IMG/VR virus record: IMGVR_UViG_3300044995_000307
Location: 1-52,855 of that record
Strand: one strand, 5' to 3'
Length of the DNA: 52,855 bases
From: a virus
Of the stretch, positions 8,114 to 16,295 are shown in pieces. A model generated the notes under the pieces. It did no database searches and was not told where the DNA came from. It saw only the letters and a list, made by a program, of their open reading frames with translations. The position numbers and the translations under genes were made by a program. Position 1 is the stretch's first letter. Each line of letters begins with the position of its first letter.

Positions 8114-8692
8114 ATGGCTCAAAATGAATATTCTTTTAGTGGAAGCAAAACATCAGTTTCTAAAGATGAACCACTATTTTTAACAAAGTTTAAAGTTACT
8201 TTTGTATTGCCTCCACCATTACAGGCACAATTTGATAGTTCCATATTATCAGAACAATTACAAAAAATTGCAGGATTTGATGTAGATAGATTACCAGCAC
8301 CAGTAGAACAATATTATAGATCTTTAAAAAGAAGATTTGTTGGTACTGTTGCTACAGATGGTGATGCTATTGATTTAGATGTTACTTTTAATGTTAACGT
8401 TAATAAAGATGGTATTATATATCCTTATAATATTTTAAGAGCTTGGAGCAAGTTGTGCTATGATCCTAGAACTGGTTTACAATTATTAAAGCCAGATTAT
8501 ACTGGTCAAATAGTTGTAGAATTAGCTAATAAAGTTGGTACTGTTTTAAAGAAATTTTATTCACCATGTATTTTCCCATCTAAACCAATTAACTCTTATG
8601 ATTTAGAATATAAAAGCGAAAACATGTATGAATTAAACATGGCTTTTGCGGTAGAAGATTGGACTGAACTTATTATAGGCGATCCACAATAA
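8114..8692 (+). CDS. Putative contractile tail tube protein (T4 gp19-like)
   Basis: The 192-residue protein has the size and layout of the T4 gp19 tail tube family: an N-terminal strand FKVTFVLPPPL, a central segment in which the target plane residues FDVDRLPAPVEQYY are followed by a basic strand, a long helix region with ILRAWSKLCYD (the conserved l..W motif), and a final ELNMAFAVEDWTELI strand. Tube monomers stack as hexamers inside the sheath. The matching tail sheath gene lies at 12771-16220. A strong hairpin follows the stop, as for other abundant structural genes here. Assigned by pattern and context, not by alignment. Confidence 0.62.
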   Translation: MAQNEYSFSGSKTSVSKDEPLFLTKFKVTFVLPPPLQAQFDSSILSEQLQKIAGFDVDRLPAPVEQYYRSLKRRFVGTVATDGDAIDLDVTFNVNVNKDGIIYPYNILRAWSKLCYDPRTGLQLLKPDYTGQIVVELANKVGTVLKKFYSPCIFPSKPINSYDLEYKSENMYELNMAFAVEDWTELIIGDPQ

Positions 8693-8723
8693 AGTTGTAA
8701 CAGAATTATTAAAAAACATATTT

Positions 8724-8758
8724 AATTTTTAAGCTACTCAAAAGGTAGCTTAAAAATT
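8724..8758 (+). terminator. Bidirectional hairpin between convergent genes
   Basis: A perfect 14-bp inverted repeat (AATTTTTAAGCTAC / GTAGCTTAAAAATT) with a 7-base loop lies after the tail tube stop and overlaps the stop codon of the convergent 244-residue gene (8750-8752). The T-run is in the 5' arm and the A-run in the 3' arm. Confidence 0.6.
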
Positions 8759-9484
8759 AAATTCATATTTTTTAATATAAAATTTTTTTTCAGAAAAGTC
8801 TAATTTATCTTTAGCAGAAATCTCATTATATATGTTGATTAGGTTATTACCATACCTAATAGTTTTTAAATTATTAAATTTTATAACTACTTTTATAGTT
8901 TTATCAAAATCAGTTATCAAATAATCATTTGTATTTGGTGGATATATTGCATAAATTAATTGCTGAAAAATTTCTTTCTCTAAGAAAACATTAATTCTAG
9001 GGTCTTCATTACCCCATTTTAAAAATTCTTTAACATTTTCAAAGCCATTTTGTAAAATATCCTTCAGATGCTGATTGTTATTAATTAATTTTACTGATTG
9101 AGTATTATTTAATACCAGCTCAAGAGAGTGATTACTATAAAATAATATATTAATCTCATTTGATAGAAAATCTTCTTCTAATGGTAGCTCCTTTTCACCA
9201 TATATTTTACAAACAACCGTATTGCCATATTTTATTTTTAAAATGTGATTAGAAATTATTTCTTTGCCACCATTTTTATCATTTATATTAAGATCTTTAA
9301 TAAGTTTTTGCCAATTATCTTTATTAAGATACTTTACAATAGCAGTCTTATTTTTATTAAAATGAGATGCACATTCATTCCAAATACTTAACAAATAATT
9401 GTAAGTTAGACTATTTTCCTTTTCCTTAATTCTATACAAGGTTGAATTTTTTTCGTAATAAAGCTGAAAATCTTTCTTGTTCAT
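8750..9484 (-). CDS. Hypothetical protein, 244 aa
   Basis: Not recognised. Soluble, Asn/Lys/Glu-rich protein with mixed helices and strands, no signal peptide. Its start overlaps the end of the preceding 149-residue gene by 53 bases in another frame. Overlaps of tens of bases are common in this genome, but an A7 run within the overlap (CGAAAAAAATTC) means that a single-base change would fuse the two frames into one ~385-residue protein; I cannot distinguish these. The stop lies inside the shared hairpin at 8724-8758. Confidence 0.6.
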   Translation of the reverse strand: MNKKDFQLYYEKNSTLYRIKEKENSLTYNYLLSIWNECASHFNKNKTAIVKYLNKDNWQKLIKDLNINDKNGGKEIISNHILKIKYGNTVVCKIYGEKELPLEEDFLSNEINILFYSNHSLELVLNNTQSVKLINNNQHLKDILQNGFENVKEFLKWGNEDPRINVFLEKEIFQQLIYAIYPPNTNDYLITDFDKTIKVVIKFNNLKTIRYGNNLINIYNEISAKDKLDFSEKKFYIKKYEFNF

Positions 9485-9881
9485 TTAGCAATATTTTATT
9501 TCTTAAAAAATTTATAAAAGCAAATATTTTTGTATCATATATGTCACTAGGTTCTTTTTCTATTGGAAAATAATTATTATAAAAATAGTCTAAATTGATT
9601 ATAGCGAATTTCAATTTGCCGTATTTGTTTATCCAATCACAAGTTTTTATAAAAAATTCAAGATGATGTTTATAAATATTTATATATGGATTATTAAGTA
9701 AATCTACACAAACAGATTCACTAAATATATCATTTATAAATGATTCTTCAATATCTCTTAATTTGTTTTCAATATATTGAGATTCATGCTTAAATTTTCT
9801 ATTAATTTCCCTATTAGAAAATTTTTCATTAAAATTAGGAAATACTAAATCAAATTTTGTTCTCTTTGTTACTGCTTTCAT
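9432..9881 (-). CDS. Hypothetical protein, 149 aa
   Basis: Unknown. Basic N terminus (MKAVTKRTKFDLV), then helical and aromatic-rich segments (FIKTCDWINKYGKLKF, LDYFYNNYFP). It overlaps the following 244-residue gene by 53 bases and may be its N-terminal part if the A7 run noted there is a sequence error. The upstream 27 bases separate it from the DUF4326-like gene. Confidence 0.55.
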   Translation of the reverse strand: MKAVTKRTKFDLVFPNFNEKFSNREINRKFKHESQYIENKLRDIEESFINDIFSESVCVDLLNNPYINIYKHHLEFFIKTCDWINKYGKLKFAIINLDYFYNNYFPIEKEPSDIYDTKIFAFINFLRNKILLNEQERFSALLRKKFNLV

Positions 9882-9908
9882 CTATCATTAGTAATTAATA
9901 AGATTATT

Positions 9909-10213
9909 TTAAAACACTGACATAAATTTTTCTTTAAATTTTTCTATTAAGTTATCTACATGACATTTTTGATTACTTTTACAAAAGCAAGCAAGCCTTT
10001 TACCAGACAACTCTATCAATTTGTTCAACAAATATTCATTAGTTTCTAACCGTTCTTTATGTTTTTTAAAGATTCTTCTTTATTATTGGTTTTGTAAGAA
10101 GCTATTTTTGAATCTTTGTGACTAAATGGATTACCCCAAATACTTGGTCTTCCACAATATACATCATACTCTTCAGAAATATGTACTCTTATTGGTAACT
10201 TTATGTTATCCAT
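9909..10213 (-). CDS. DUF4326-like protein, split by an apparent -1 frameshift
   Basis: Two short frames together give a complete 101-residue DUF4326-like protein. The first (ATG at 10213, stop at 10046, 55 residues) carries VYCGRPSIWGNPF, the family's N-terminal GR-S-WGNPF hallmark. The second, in the -1 frame and ending at 9909, carries LSGKRLACFCKSNQKCHVDNL, the family's C-terminal GK-L-C-C-CH signature. They join at the heptamer AAAAAAC (10067-10061), a canonical -1 slippery site with codon phase A AAA AAC, producing ...EESLKK then HKERLETN.... A missing A in this homopolymer would look the same. Members are common in phages; biochemical function unknown to me. This gene fills the ~400-base stretch that otherwise appears empty. 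Confidence 0.72.
10061..10067 (-). other. A_AAA_AAC heptamer at frame junction
   Basis: In the zero frame of the DUF4326-like gene the codons are TTA AAA AAC, giving the slippery heptamer in correct phase; slipping back one base reads directly into the frame encoding the rest of the domain. I see no strong downstream stem-loop or pseudoknot. An under-called A-run is an equal explanation. Confidence 0.45.
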
Positions 10214-10279
10214 GATTTAGTACTTTTTTACAAGTAGTATTATTCATCCATATAAGCTAATTTAGTATATTAGCTAGAT

Positions 10280-11140
10280 TTAGCAAACTTGTTTAAATCT
10301 ATATCCTTTAAATTTTAATTGCCCCCCAAAGATAGTATTATTTTGCTTATCTATTTTAGCATCATCTATTGTAATGTATTTCTTATAGTTTTCAATTATC
10401 ATATAAGGATGATTTTTTTCACTTAATAAAAATCCATTGACAGCAGCAAATCTATTCATAGATGATCTATCTTCATTTGTTAAATTAAGCACATATACTG
10501 TGTCAGTATCTGCATAAATAACTTTATTTTCTAAGATTTTGTGTAGATTAGTCATTATTTCGCTACTTATCTTGCAAATTTCATTTGGAATGTTTTTTTC
10601 AGCAGACAATAAATTGTGATTTTTTGAAAACATCCCATAAGTCATGTTAATGAAAGTTTTTAACAATTTAAATAATTGAGAATCTTTCTCTATTTCTGAT
10701 AATATTTTTAATGAAGCATTCATTACTTCAATTAGGTTTGAATGACTAAATTTAACATTTTTAAAATTGTTTACTAAAATATTTGGAAAAAATAATTGAA
10801 ATGATATTTCAGCAACATCTTTCAAAAGTATTCCCTTTTTAGTAACATTAAACCAAAGATATGGTCTAAATTCATTTTTTTGAACAACAGAATAATGTTC
10901 TACAATAGGTTGTTTAAATCCTAATTCTAAATGTATCAAAGTATAAACATAAAACCACATTTCTGGATACATTTTGTACGGATTTTGGCTTAAAAATTTA
11001 TCTGACCATTCTTTATCATTTGTCTTATTAAAAATATAAGACATCATCTGAATAATATCAAAATTGTTTTTTAGCTCTTTTTGGTCATTATACTGTGACC
11101 AATCTAAATAAGCTTTTTCTAAAATGTTTGTTGTTTCCAT
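10280..11140 (-). CDS. Small family B DNA polymerase palm-like protein, degenerate motif A
   Basis: The 286-residue protein carries family B polymerase signatures in order. A motif A-like segment is SFQLFFPN (113-120), aligned to DxxSLYP but with Ser in place of the metal-binding Asp. Motif B is KTFINMTYG (161-169; K-x3-N-x2-Y-G). Motif C is YADTDT (209-214) with both Asp retained. There is no room for an exonuclease domain, and the thumb is short (~70 residues). It is therefore either a polymerase remnant or a derived non-replicative paralog; the two catalytic Asp groups cannot both be present. A VSR-like endonuclease gene lies immediately upstream, as at the other polymerase fragment (23920-25185). 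A TGAAAC motif lies 75 bases upstream. Confidence 0.68.
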   Translation of the reverse strand: METTNILEKAYLDWSQYNDQKELKNNFDIIQMMSYIFNKTNDKEWSDKFLSQNPYKMYPEMWFYVYTLIHLELGFKQPIVEHYSVVQKNEFRPYLWFNVTKKGILLKDVAEISFQLFFPNILVNNFKNVKFSHSNLIEVMNASLKILSEIEKDSQLFKLLKTFINMTYGMFSKNHNLLSAEKNIPNEICKISSEIMTNLHKILENKVIYADTDTVYVLNLTNEDRSSMNRFAAVNGFLLSEKNHPYMIIENYKKYITIDDAKIDKQNNTIFGGQLKFKGYRFKQVC

Positions 11141-11214
11141 GTTTAATAGTTTTTGAAGTTATCTCAAATAATTTTTAATTAATTCTATTAAAATTAGCTG
11201 TAATAATAGCTTTA

Positions 11215-11220
11215 GTTTCA
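11215..11220 (-). promoter_or_regulatory. TGAAAC motif upstream of polymerase-like gene
   Basis: TGAAAC on the minus strand is followed 11 bases after the hexamer... by CTATTATTACAG-type sequence: the 12-mer CTATTATTACAG also occurs downstream of the TGAAAC element in front of the PurZ-like gene. The shared arrangement supports a common promoter or leader element. Confidence 0.32.
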
Positions 11221-11262
11221 TACATGTATACTATAATATACATTTTTAATTTTGATAACATA

Positions 11263-12078
11263 TCATACATTATTTTTATTCCAGACATACTTTAATAATC
11301 CAGAACCATATATTTTATAAATATTCTTTTTTATTAATACCTCTTGTAAATTATCATTACTATTTTTTAATACCTTATGTTTTTGTAACTTATATCTTGA
11401 TATTTTTTTAAATCCATCAGTATACCAAAATCTATCATTAGTAACTTTTTCAAGACGCATTCCTAATTTTTCATAAACTTTTCCAGTAAAGTAATCTCTA
11501 TCAGAATAAGTAATTACAAAATCTGGCTTATTATCTTCTAAAAAATAATTCCATAATTTTTCAGCACCCCCAATAACGATAGTATTAATTTTAGTACACA
11601 ATCTTTGAATTTCCCAATGATCTTTTTTCTTTATAAAGCTCATTAATTGTACTAATTCTCCATTATAATATAGACCATAACACACAGTACTAGAATTGTA
11701 ACCTTGTAAATGATTACCTTCTAAAAATAATCTTTCTTCTTTTAAATTAACTTTTTTCAAAACACATTTTCTTGCATATATCTTTTCTTTAATAATACCT
11801 ATAGATGTTAGCAATATTGATTTAGAAATCTCTTTTTTATATTTCCAATCATCTTCCCATAAATTTATTACTCTGTAACCAAGCTTTTGAAATAATTCAT
11901 ATCTGTTGAAATGATGATTTTTATCTTTAAATTTAGAAGAATGCCAAATTAATCCATTACATTCTATTATAAGATTTTTTGATTCTATTAATATATCAAC
12001 ATTTGTTTTGTTATTAAATTTAGTACTATTTTCTTCTATATGAACAAATTCTTTTATAAATCTTTTAACTTCTTCTTT
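11263..12078 (-). CDS. VSR-like homing endonuclease, C-terminal part (second frame)
   Basis: This 271-codon open frame has no ATG of its own and is the continuation, in the -1 frame, of the gene at 12054-12677. It encodes the VSR-like nuclease core: NVDILIE, then IIECNGLIWH, then VINLWEDDW (the E/D, WH and D residues of the EDxHD-type fold). It is followed by the ~150-residue C-terminal domain (NHLQGY, CYGLYY, WEIQRLCTK, VIGGAEKLW, FTGKVYEKLGM) shared closely with the intact paralog at 20658-22346. Only a TTG at 11814 could start a shorter product containing just the C-terminal domain. The joined protein would be 471 residues. Confidence 0.7.
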   Translation of the reverse strand, partial: KEEVKRFIKEFVHIEENSTKFNNKTNVDILIESKNLIIECNGLIWHSSKFKDKNHHFNRYELFQKLGYRVINLWEDDWKYKKEISKSILLTSIGIIKEKIYARKCVLKKVNLKEERLFLEGNHLQGYNSSTVCYGLYYNGELVQLMSFIKKKDHWEIQRLCTKINTIVIGGAEKLWNYFLEDNKPDFVITYSDRDYFTGKVYEKLGMRLEKVTNDRFWYTDGFKKISRYKLQKHKVLKNSNDNLQEVLIKKNIYKIYGSGLLKYVWNKNNV

Positions 12079-12677
12079 AAAAAAGACTTATGATCATCAA
12101 TTGGATTACATTTTGTGCATATTTCGCTCTTTGTGTAAAATCTGGTTTTTAGAGTTTCTCTTAATATTTTGAATTCTGTATTACACTCTTTATGATATAA
12201 TGTACATTCTATATTATCATGCTTTAATAAAACGTAATTATTACCTATTTTATTAGTCCACTTTAATATGTGGTTATTTTTCATTTTTTCTTTAAAAGAA
12301 TTTGTTTGAGAATTATGGCTTACATTATATTTTTCGTTTAATGTTTTTTTAAGTTTATTTTTAACAATTTCTGATTTCATAACATTATCACAGCCATACT
12401 TTTTAGTAATTGTGATTTTTTGTTTTTCTTTGAATTCTTTTATCTTTTGTGGATTATCTGTACCGTACTTACGTAACATTCTTTTACTCAATAGCACTGA
12501 ATCATTACCATTATTATTTTTTTGTGTAATTATTGATTGTTTAGCAGAACAACTAGCACTACAAAAAACATATTTAGCTTTTTTTGAATTCCATTTTTTA
12601 GGTTTTCCACATATACATTTAGGAATTTCACTTCCATTTTCTAAATGCCATTTTTCTTTAGCTTTCATAATTAACAT
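12054..12677 (-). CDS. VSR-like homing endonuclease, N-terminal part (frame-disrupted)
   Basis: The 207-residue frame encodes a zinc finger start (CICGKPKKW, CSASCSAKQ) and repeated DNA-binding units of the form KKYG-N-x-x-KS-x-K-K, plus a second Cys pair (CTKC), the same order as in paralogs at 20658 and 25213. The frame stops at 12054, but similarity to the paralogs continues in the -1 frame from the slippery heptamer TTTTTTA (12084-12078). Translation could begin at 12677 or at the internal ATG 12668. It lies between the tail sheath terminator and the small polymerase-like gene. Either a decaying homing endonuclease gene, a programmed frameshift, or a homopolymer error. Confidence 0.68.
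   Translation of the reverse strand: MLIMKAKEKWHLENGSEIPKCICGKPKKWNSKKAKYVFCSASCSAKQSIITQKNNNGNDSVLLSKRMLRKYGTDNPQKIKEFKEKQKITITKKYGCDNVMKSEIVKNKLKKTLNEKYNVSHNSQTNSFKEKMKNNHILKWTNKIGNNYVLLKHDNIECTLYHKECNTEFKILRETLKTRFYTKSEICTKCNPIDDHKSFLKKKLKDL
12078..12084 (-). other. T_TTT_TTA heptamer at endonuclease frame junction
   Basis: Zero-frame codons TCT TTT TTA place the canonical slippery heptamer in phase; a -1 slip gives ...HKSFL then KEEVKRF..., which aligns with the region before the nuclease core of the paralogs. One missing T in the T6 run would explain it equally. No obvious downstream structure. Confidence 0.45.
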
Positions 12678-12685
12678 TTAAAATA

Positions 12686-12714
12686 TTTTGGCTGGTTAAA
12701 TTAACCAGCCAAAA
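12686..12714 (-). terminator. Hairpin after the tail sheath gene
   Basis: Inverted repeat TTTTGGCTGGTT / AACCAGCCAAAA with a 5-base loop, about 55 bases after the sheath stop on the minus strand and just before the endonuclease ATG. Flank polarity is again T-run 5', A-run 3' on both strands. Between it and the stop lies a 3' leader of ACTAAAACA-like repeats. Confidence 0.55.
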
Positions 12715-12770
12715 ACTAAAACAAACTACTAAAAACAACAATTAAAACAACTACTAAAACAGCAAAATTA

Positions 12771-15700
12771 TTATATTGCAATAAAATTACCAACAACTGG
12801 GTTATTACCTCTAGTGAGGGTAACTCTATTAATAAACTTCTTAGCAACTTCTGTTAATGTTAATTCAACATCAATAACAGCTGCACCATTTTGAGTAACC
12901 CAAAATGGATTGTTACTTCTGTCGAAAATTATTTTAAAATCTTCAATAGCTCCAAAACCATCTCTAATATTTGCATAATATTGTGTTAATGCAGCTTCAA
13001 CAGTAGTTCTTAAGATATCATTGTTAAATTCAAAAGGGAAATTGTCTAAAATTTGTTCAGTATCAATTTCCATAGTAATCAATGTATCTCTAGCATGAAT
13101 GTTGTTTAAAATACTATTGAATTTTTGATAACTAGTTTCATTACCACCAATAATTACTCTTCCATCAGCTTTTTTATAAATTGGATTTATACCTTTTTCT
13201 TCTAAAGCACCTCTTTGTTCTTTAGTTAAAGGATAAGTAACTCCGCTAACAGCATATTTAGCAGTACCAGTAATAACACCAGAATTAGTACCCGCAACTG
13301 CTTTAAAAGGATTGGAACGATACTTTCTAATAAAATTATTAGAAACAAATGGTGCTGCCACTGGCTCTATAATATCTCCGTTATCTAATCTTACTTCTAG
13401 ATTAGGGAAGAAGAAACCAACAAATGATGCACCTTGTTCTTCTTCTGGAAGGGTATATAGGAAAGTAGGATTCTCTGCAATATTACCACCATCATTAATA
13501 TACTCAATATTAAGTACTGGTAATGGATCAGAAGGACTAGGAGTATCAGTAAATCTAGGATCTTGGCTATCTCTAAATTCTTGTACTGTAGGAGTATTTA
13601 AAATACCAAGACATTTTTGTCTCTTTTTAATAAATTTAGATAATATACTTTTAGAATTTGGTTCTAACCCATGATTAAATGTATCAACAAAATATCTAAA
13701 GCTAATCATTTCTGGATCAGCCATAGCTTCAGCTAAGTTAGTTTCTGTTAAAACAGAATAAATTTCTTTCATTCTAGCATTAGTTCCATCTGGCATGTGA
13801 GATGGTTTAACAGTATACCCTTCTAATGTAGTAATATCAAAAGTATTAAACATTTGAGCTAAAGGAATAAACCTTTCAACTTGAGTATTAGAGTTTACAT
13901 CAACAAATAGTTTTATGGTATTATCACATTCTACATCTAAATGAGTTGGAACTGGAGACCCATGTCTTTTAATAGACAAAATTCTTGCCATTATAGGATC
14001 TCCATTTACATCTTCTCCACTAAGATAATGACCAACTTTTATATCATTTACAAAAGATATTGGTATTCTAACAGTTTTTGAATTAACAACTGTTGCTGGT
14101 AACCTTTTATTAATAGAACCTACTAAAGAAATAATATTAAATAAAGTCGGAGTAGTAACTGGATAACCCATAGAATCTAATGTAGATCCAAAAGTAGGTG
14201 CATTACCAGGAGTAATAGGTATAGTTAAATTAGAATCAGTAAAGAATGATATTTTTAATAATTCTCTAAAATCATTTGGTGGGAAAATATTACCTTGTGA
14301 ATTTACTAATTCAAATTTAACATAATAAGTATTTCCAGTTACTTCTACTTTATCGCCATTAGTTAGCTCACCACTCTTCCAGTCTAAATAAACTTGAGAT
14401 TTTTTATCAGCATAATAAAATGTTGATGATCCGTCAATATCAAATCTGTTAATTTCTGAATCATAATGAAAATCACCAGTAGTACCAGTTACTCCACCAG
14501 AAAAAGAACCTGCTGTAGCTGCTACAGTACCAGTTACAGTTACGCTAAGGGTATAACTATTTGCTGTAGCTCCACTGCCAGAAGGTGCTGTAATAGTAAA
14601 GTTAGCTAAGTTACTAGTACCAGTATAACCATGATTACCAGTATTTGCCATAACATCAGCTATTAATCCAGTAGCTACGTCAGTTGGAGTATCTAAGTTT
14701 TGAACAGTGTATGAACCTAAAAGAATAGGAGTTGGCGTATTTGAATATAACTGAATAGTGTTTCCATTAGAACCTGCATTTGTAATAGTACCAGAAGCCG
14801 TTGCTAAAATTTCTGTTACAGGAGGAGACACCCAAAGATCTACAAAAGAACCACTATTGCTATTTTCTAATGATTTGAATTGATTGGTTACAGTAAATGT
14901 AACTGCACTAACTGTTTTTAAAACAGAAGTTACTTGTAAGGCTGGTTCAGTTATTGTAATACCTGCTGCAAGACCAGCAGGAGTAGTAACACCTCTAAAT
15001 AAATCTCCAATCTCTAATTCAGTATGTAATGTATTAAAATTAGGATTAGAGTTAGTTACTTGTACTGTGATACTCTTAACATTAGAAGTTACAGTTACAC
15101 CAGTGGTAGCATGCAGCACAAATGGCGTAAATGAAGATTTTTTAGTATAAGTAAAATCTTGTGTAAGCTTTCTTTTATATGATAAAAAGTTGGCATTGCT
15201 AACATTATTAGTAAGCAATCTGTGTCCAACCATATCAAGATATTTTACATTAGAATTAGTTTCATATGCATCTAATTCTCTCTTATCAATAGCACAAAGA
15301 ACGCCAGTTACTAAAGTTTCTCTATTAATTAAACTTTCTATATCTAATGATTGACCATTCTTGTCTCTAAATTCTGGAATAATACAACCAGTGTATAATC
15401 TAACAAGATTAACATTAGGATTATTAACAAATTCTTCTAACTTAGAAGCTATTAAACCATTATTATCAAAATATTGACCAAAAATAGGATCTGTAGACAA
15501 CTGTGCATATTTTGCTGGACTAAAATCACCATTTATAACATAAACATCAACAAAATAATCCGATATTAAATCTGTAGGTTTAATATATTTTGGTATTAAA
15601 TCCTCATTAACATACCAATCTCTTGCAGTTACAGCAAATTGTCTAGCAAATGATGATTTTTTTATGATAAAGGATAATTTGTTCTTAGAAACATTAGCTA

Positions 15701-16220
15701 AATTTAGTATACTTTTTTGATCTTGAATGTCTCTTGTTGCTAATAAGTAATTTTTATCAGCAAACCAAAATCTCTCTTTATTAAAATAAGATGCTAATAA
15801 TTTTTTCTTTACGTTACCATTTAAAGTGGCTACGTCTGTAGAAAATGATCTATATTCAGCTGTATCAGCATTTATAGTAGGATTACCATTACCGTCTAAT
15901 TCATTATTGACTTTTAATAAATTTAAAGCTATTACTGGACCTTCTTCTAAAGCTACATCTAAAGCTAAATGAAACCAAGAACCTTTTCTTTCAAGAGTGA
16001 TATCTCTTGGTCCGAAAAGTCTTTCTGCAGTTTCTCTATCTCCTTTATTGATGAAAACAGGAGCATTAAATATTCCTGTTTTAGAGTAACCAACAACTAA
16101 TCTGATAGGTTCAGTTGATTGTACATTGGGTGACTTACTAGCATCTCTGTATATTGTATATACACCAGATGCACGAAAAGTAGTAAGTAATGAATTAAGT
16201 GTAATTAAACCTTCTGCCAT
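12771..16220 (-). CDS. Tail sheath protein (T4 gp18-like) with inserted beta domain
   Basis: The 1149-residue protein is the contractile tail sheath subunit that polymerises around the tube and contracts at infection. The N terminus (SGVYTIYRDAS, EPIRLVVGYSKTG, DRETAERLFG) and the C-terminal ~250 residues (DTLITMEIDTEQILDNFPFEFN, YYANIRDG, VELTLTEVAKKFINRVTL) are typical sheath core. It is far longer than T4 gp18 (about 660) because of central insertions, including an approximately 110-residue beta-sandwich-like domain at residues ~472-582 (starting ATASGTITNAGSNG and ending FSGGVTGTTG) of a type found on other phage surfaces, probably exposed outside the sheath. Leader lacks a ribosome binding site (ATCAAAAATG). 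Confidence 0.9.
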   Translation of the reverse strand: MAEGLITLNSLLTTFRASGVYTIYRDASKSPNVQSTEPIRLVVGYSKTGIFNAPVFINKGDRETAERLFGPRDITLERKGSWFHLALDVALEEGPVIALNLLKVNNELDGNGNPTINADTAEYRSFSTDVATLNGNVKKKLLASYFNKERFWFADKNYLLATRDIQDQKSILNLANVSKNKLSFIIKKSSFARQFAVTARDWYVNEDLIPKYIKPTDLISDYFVDVYVINGDFSPAKYAQLSTDPIFGQYFDNNGLIASKLEEFVNNPNVNLVRLYTGCIIPEFRDKNGQSLDIESLINRETLVTGVLCAIDKRELDAYETNSNVKYLDMVGHRLLTNNVSNANFLSYKRKLTQDFTYTKKSSFTPFVLHATTGVTVTSNVKSITVQVTNSNPNFNTLHTELEIGDLFRGVTTPAGLAAGITITEPALQVTSVLKTVSAVTFTVTNQFKSLENSNSGSFVDLWVSPPVTEILATASGTITNAGSNGNTIQLYSNTPTPILLGSYTVQNLDTPTDVATGLIADVMANTGNHGYTGTSNLANFTITAPSGSGATANSYTLSVTVTGTVAATAGSFSGGVTGTTGDFHYDSEINRFDIDGSSTFYYADKKSQVYLDWKSGELTNGDKVEVTGNTYYVKFELVNSQGNIFPPNDFRELLKISFFTDSNLTIPITPGNAPTFGSTLDSMGYPVTTPTLFNIISLVGSINKRLPATVVNSKTVRIPISFVNDIKVGHYLSGEDVNGDPIMARILSIKRHGSPVPTHLDVECDNTIKLFVDVNSNTQVERFIPLAQMFNTFDITTLEGYTVKPSHMPDGTNARMKEIYSVLTETNLAEAMADPEMISFRYFVDTFNHGLEPNSKSILSKFIKKRQKCLGILNTPTVQEFRDSQDPRFTDTPSPSDPLPVLNIEYINDGGNIAENPTFLYTLPEEEQGASFVGFFFPNLEVRLDNGDIIEPVAAPFVSNNFIRKYRSNPFKAVAGTNSGVITGTAKYAVSGVTYPLTKEQRGALEEKGINPIYKKADGRVIIGGNETSYQKFNSILNNIHARDTLITMEIDTEQILDNFPFEFNNDILRTTVEAALTQYYANIRDGFGAIEDFKIIFDRSNNPFWVTQNGAAVIDVELTLTEVAKKFINRVTLTRGNNPVVGNFIAI

Positions 16221-16295
16221 TTTTGATTGTTTTTATTTTTCTATTTATTGATAAAAGTAAAAATTATTTATCAATTGGCAGTTTAATAGATATAA

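Noticed and set aside
9432-9484. Frameshift joining the 149- and 244-residue genes
   Set aside because: An A7 run is present, but overlaps of this size are common here and there is no homologue to show the two are one protein; recorded only as an alternative.
14884-15150. 88-residue plus-strand frame inside the sheath gene
   Set aside because: Shadow of the tail sheath coding sequence, in its less A/T-rich central insertion.
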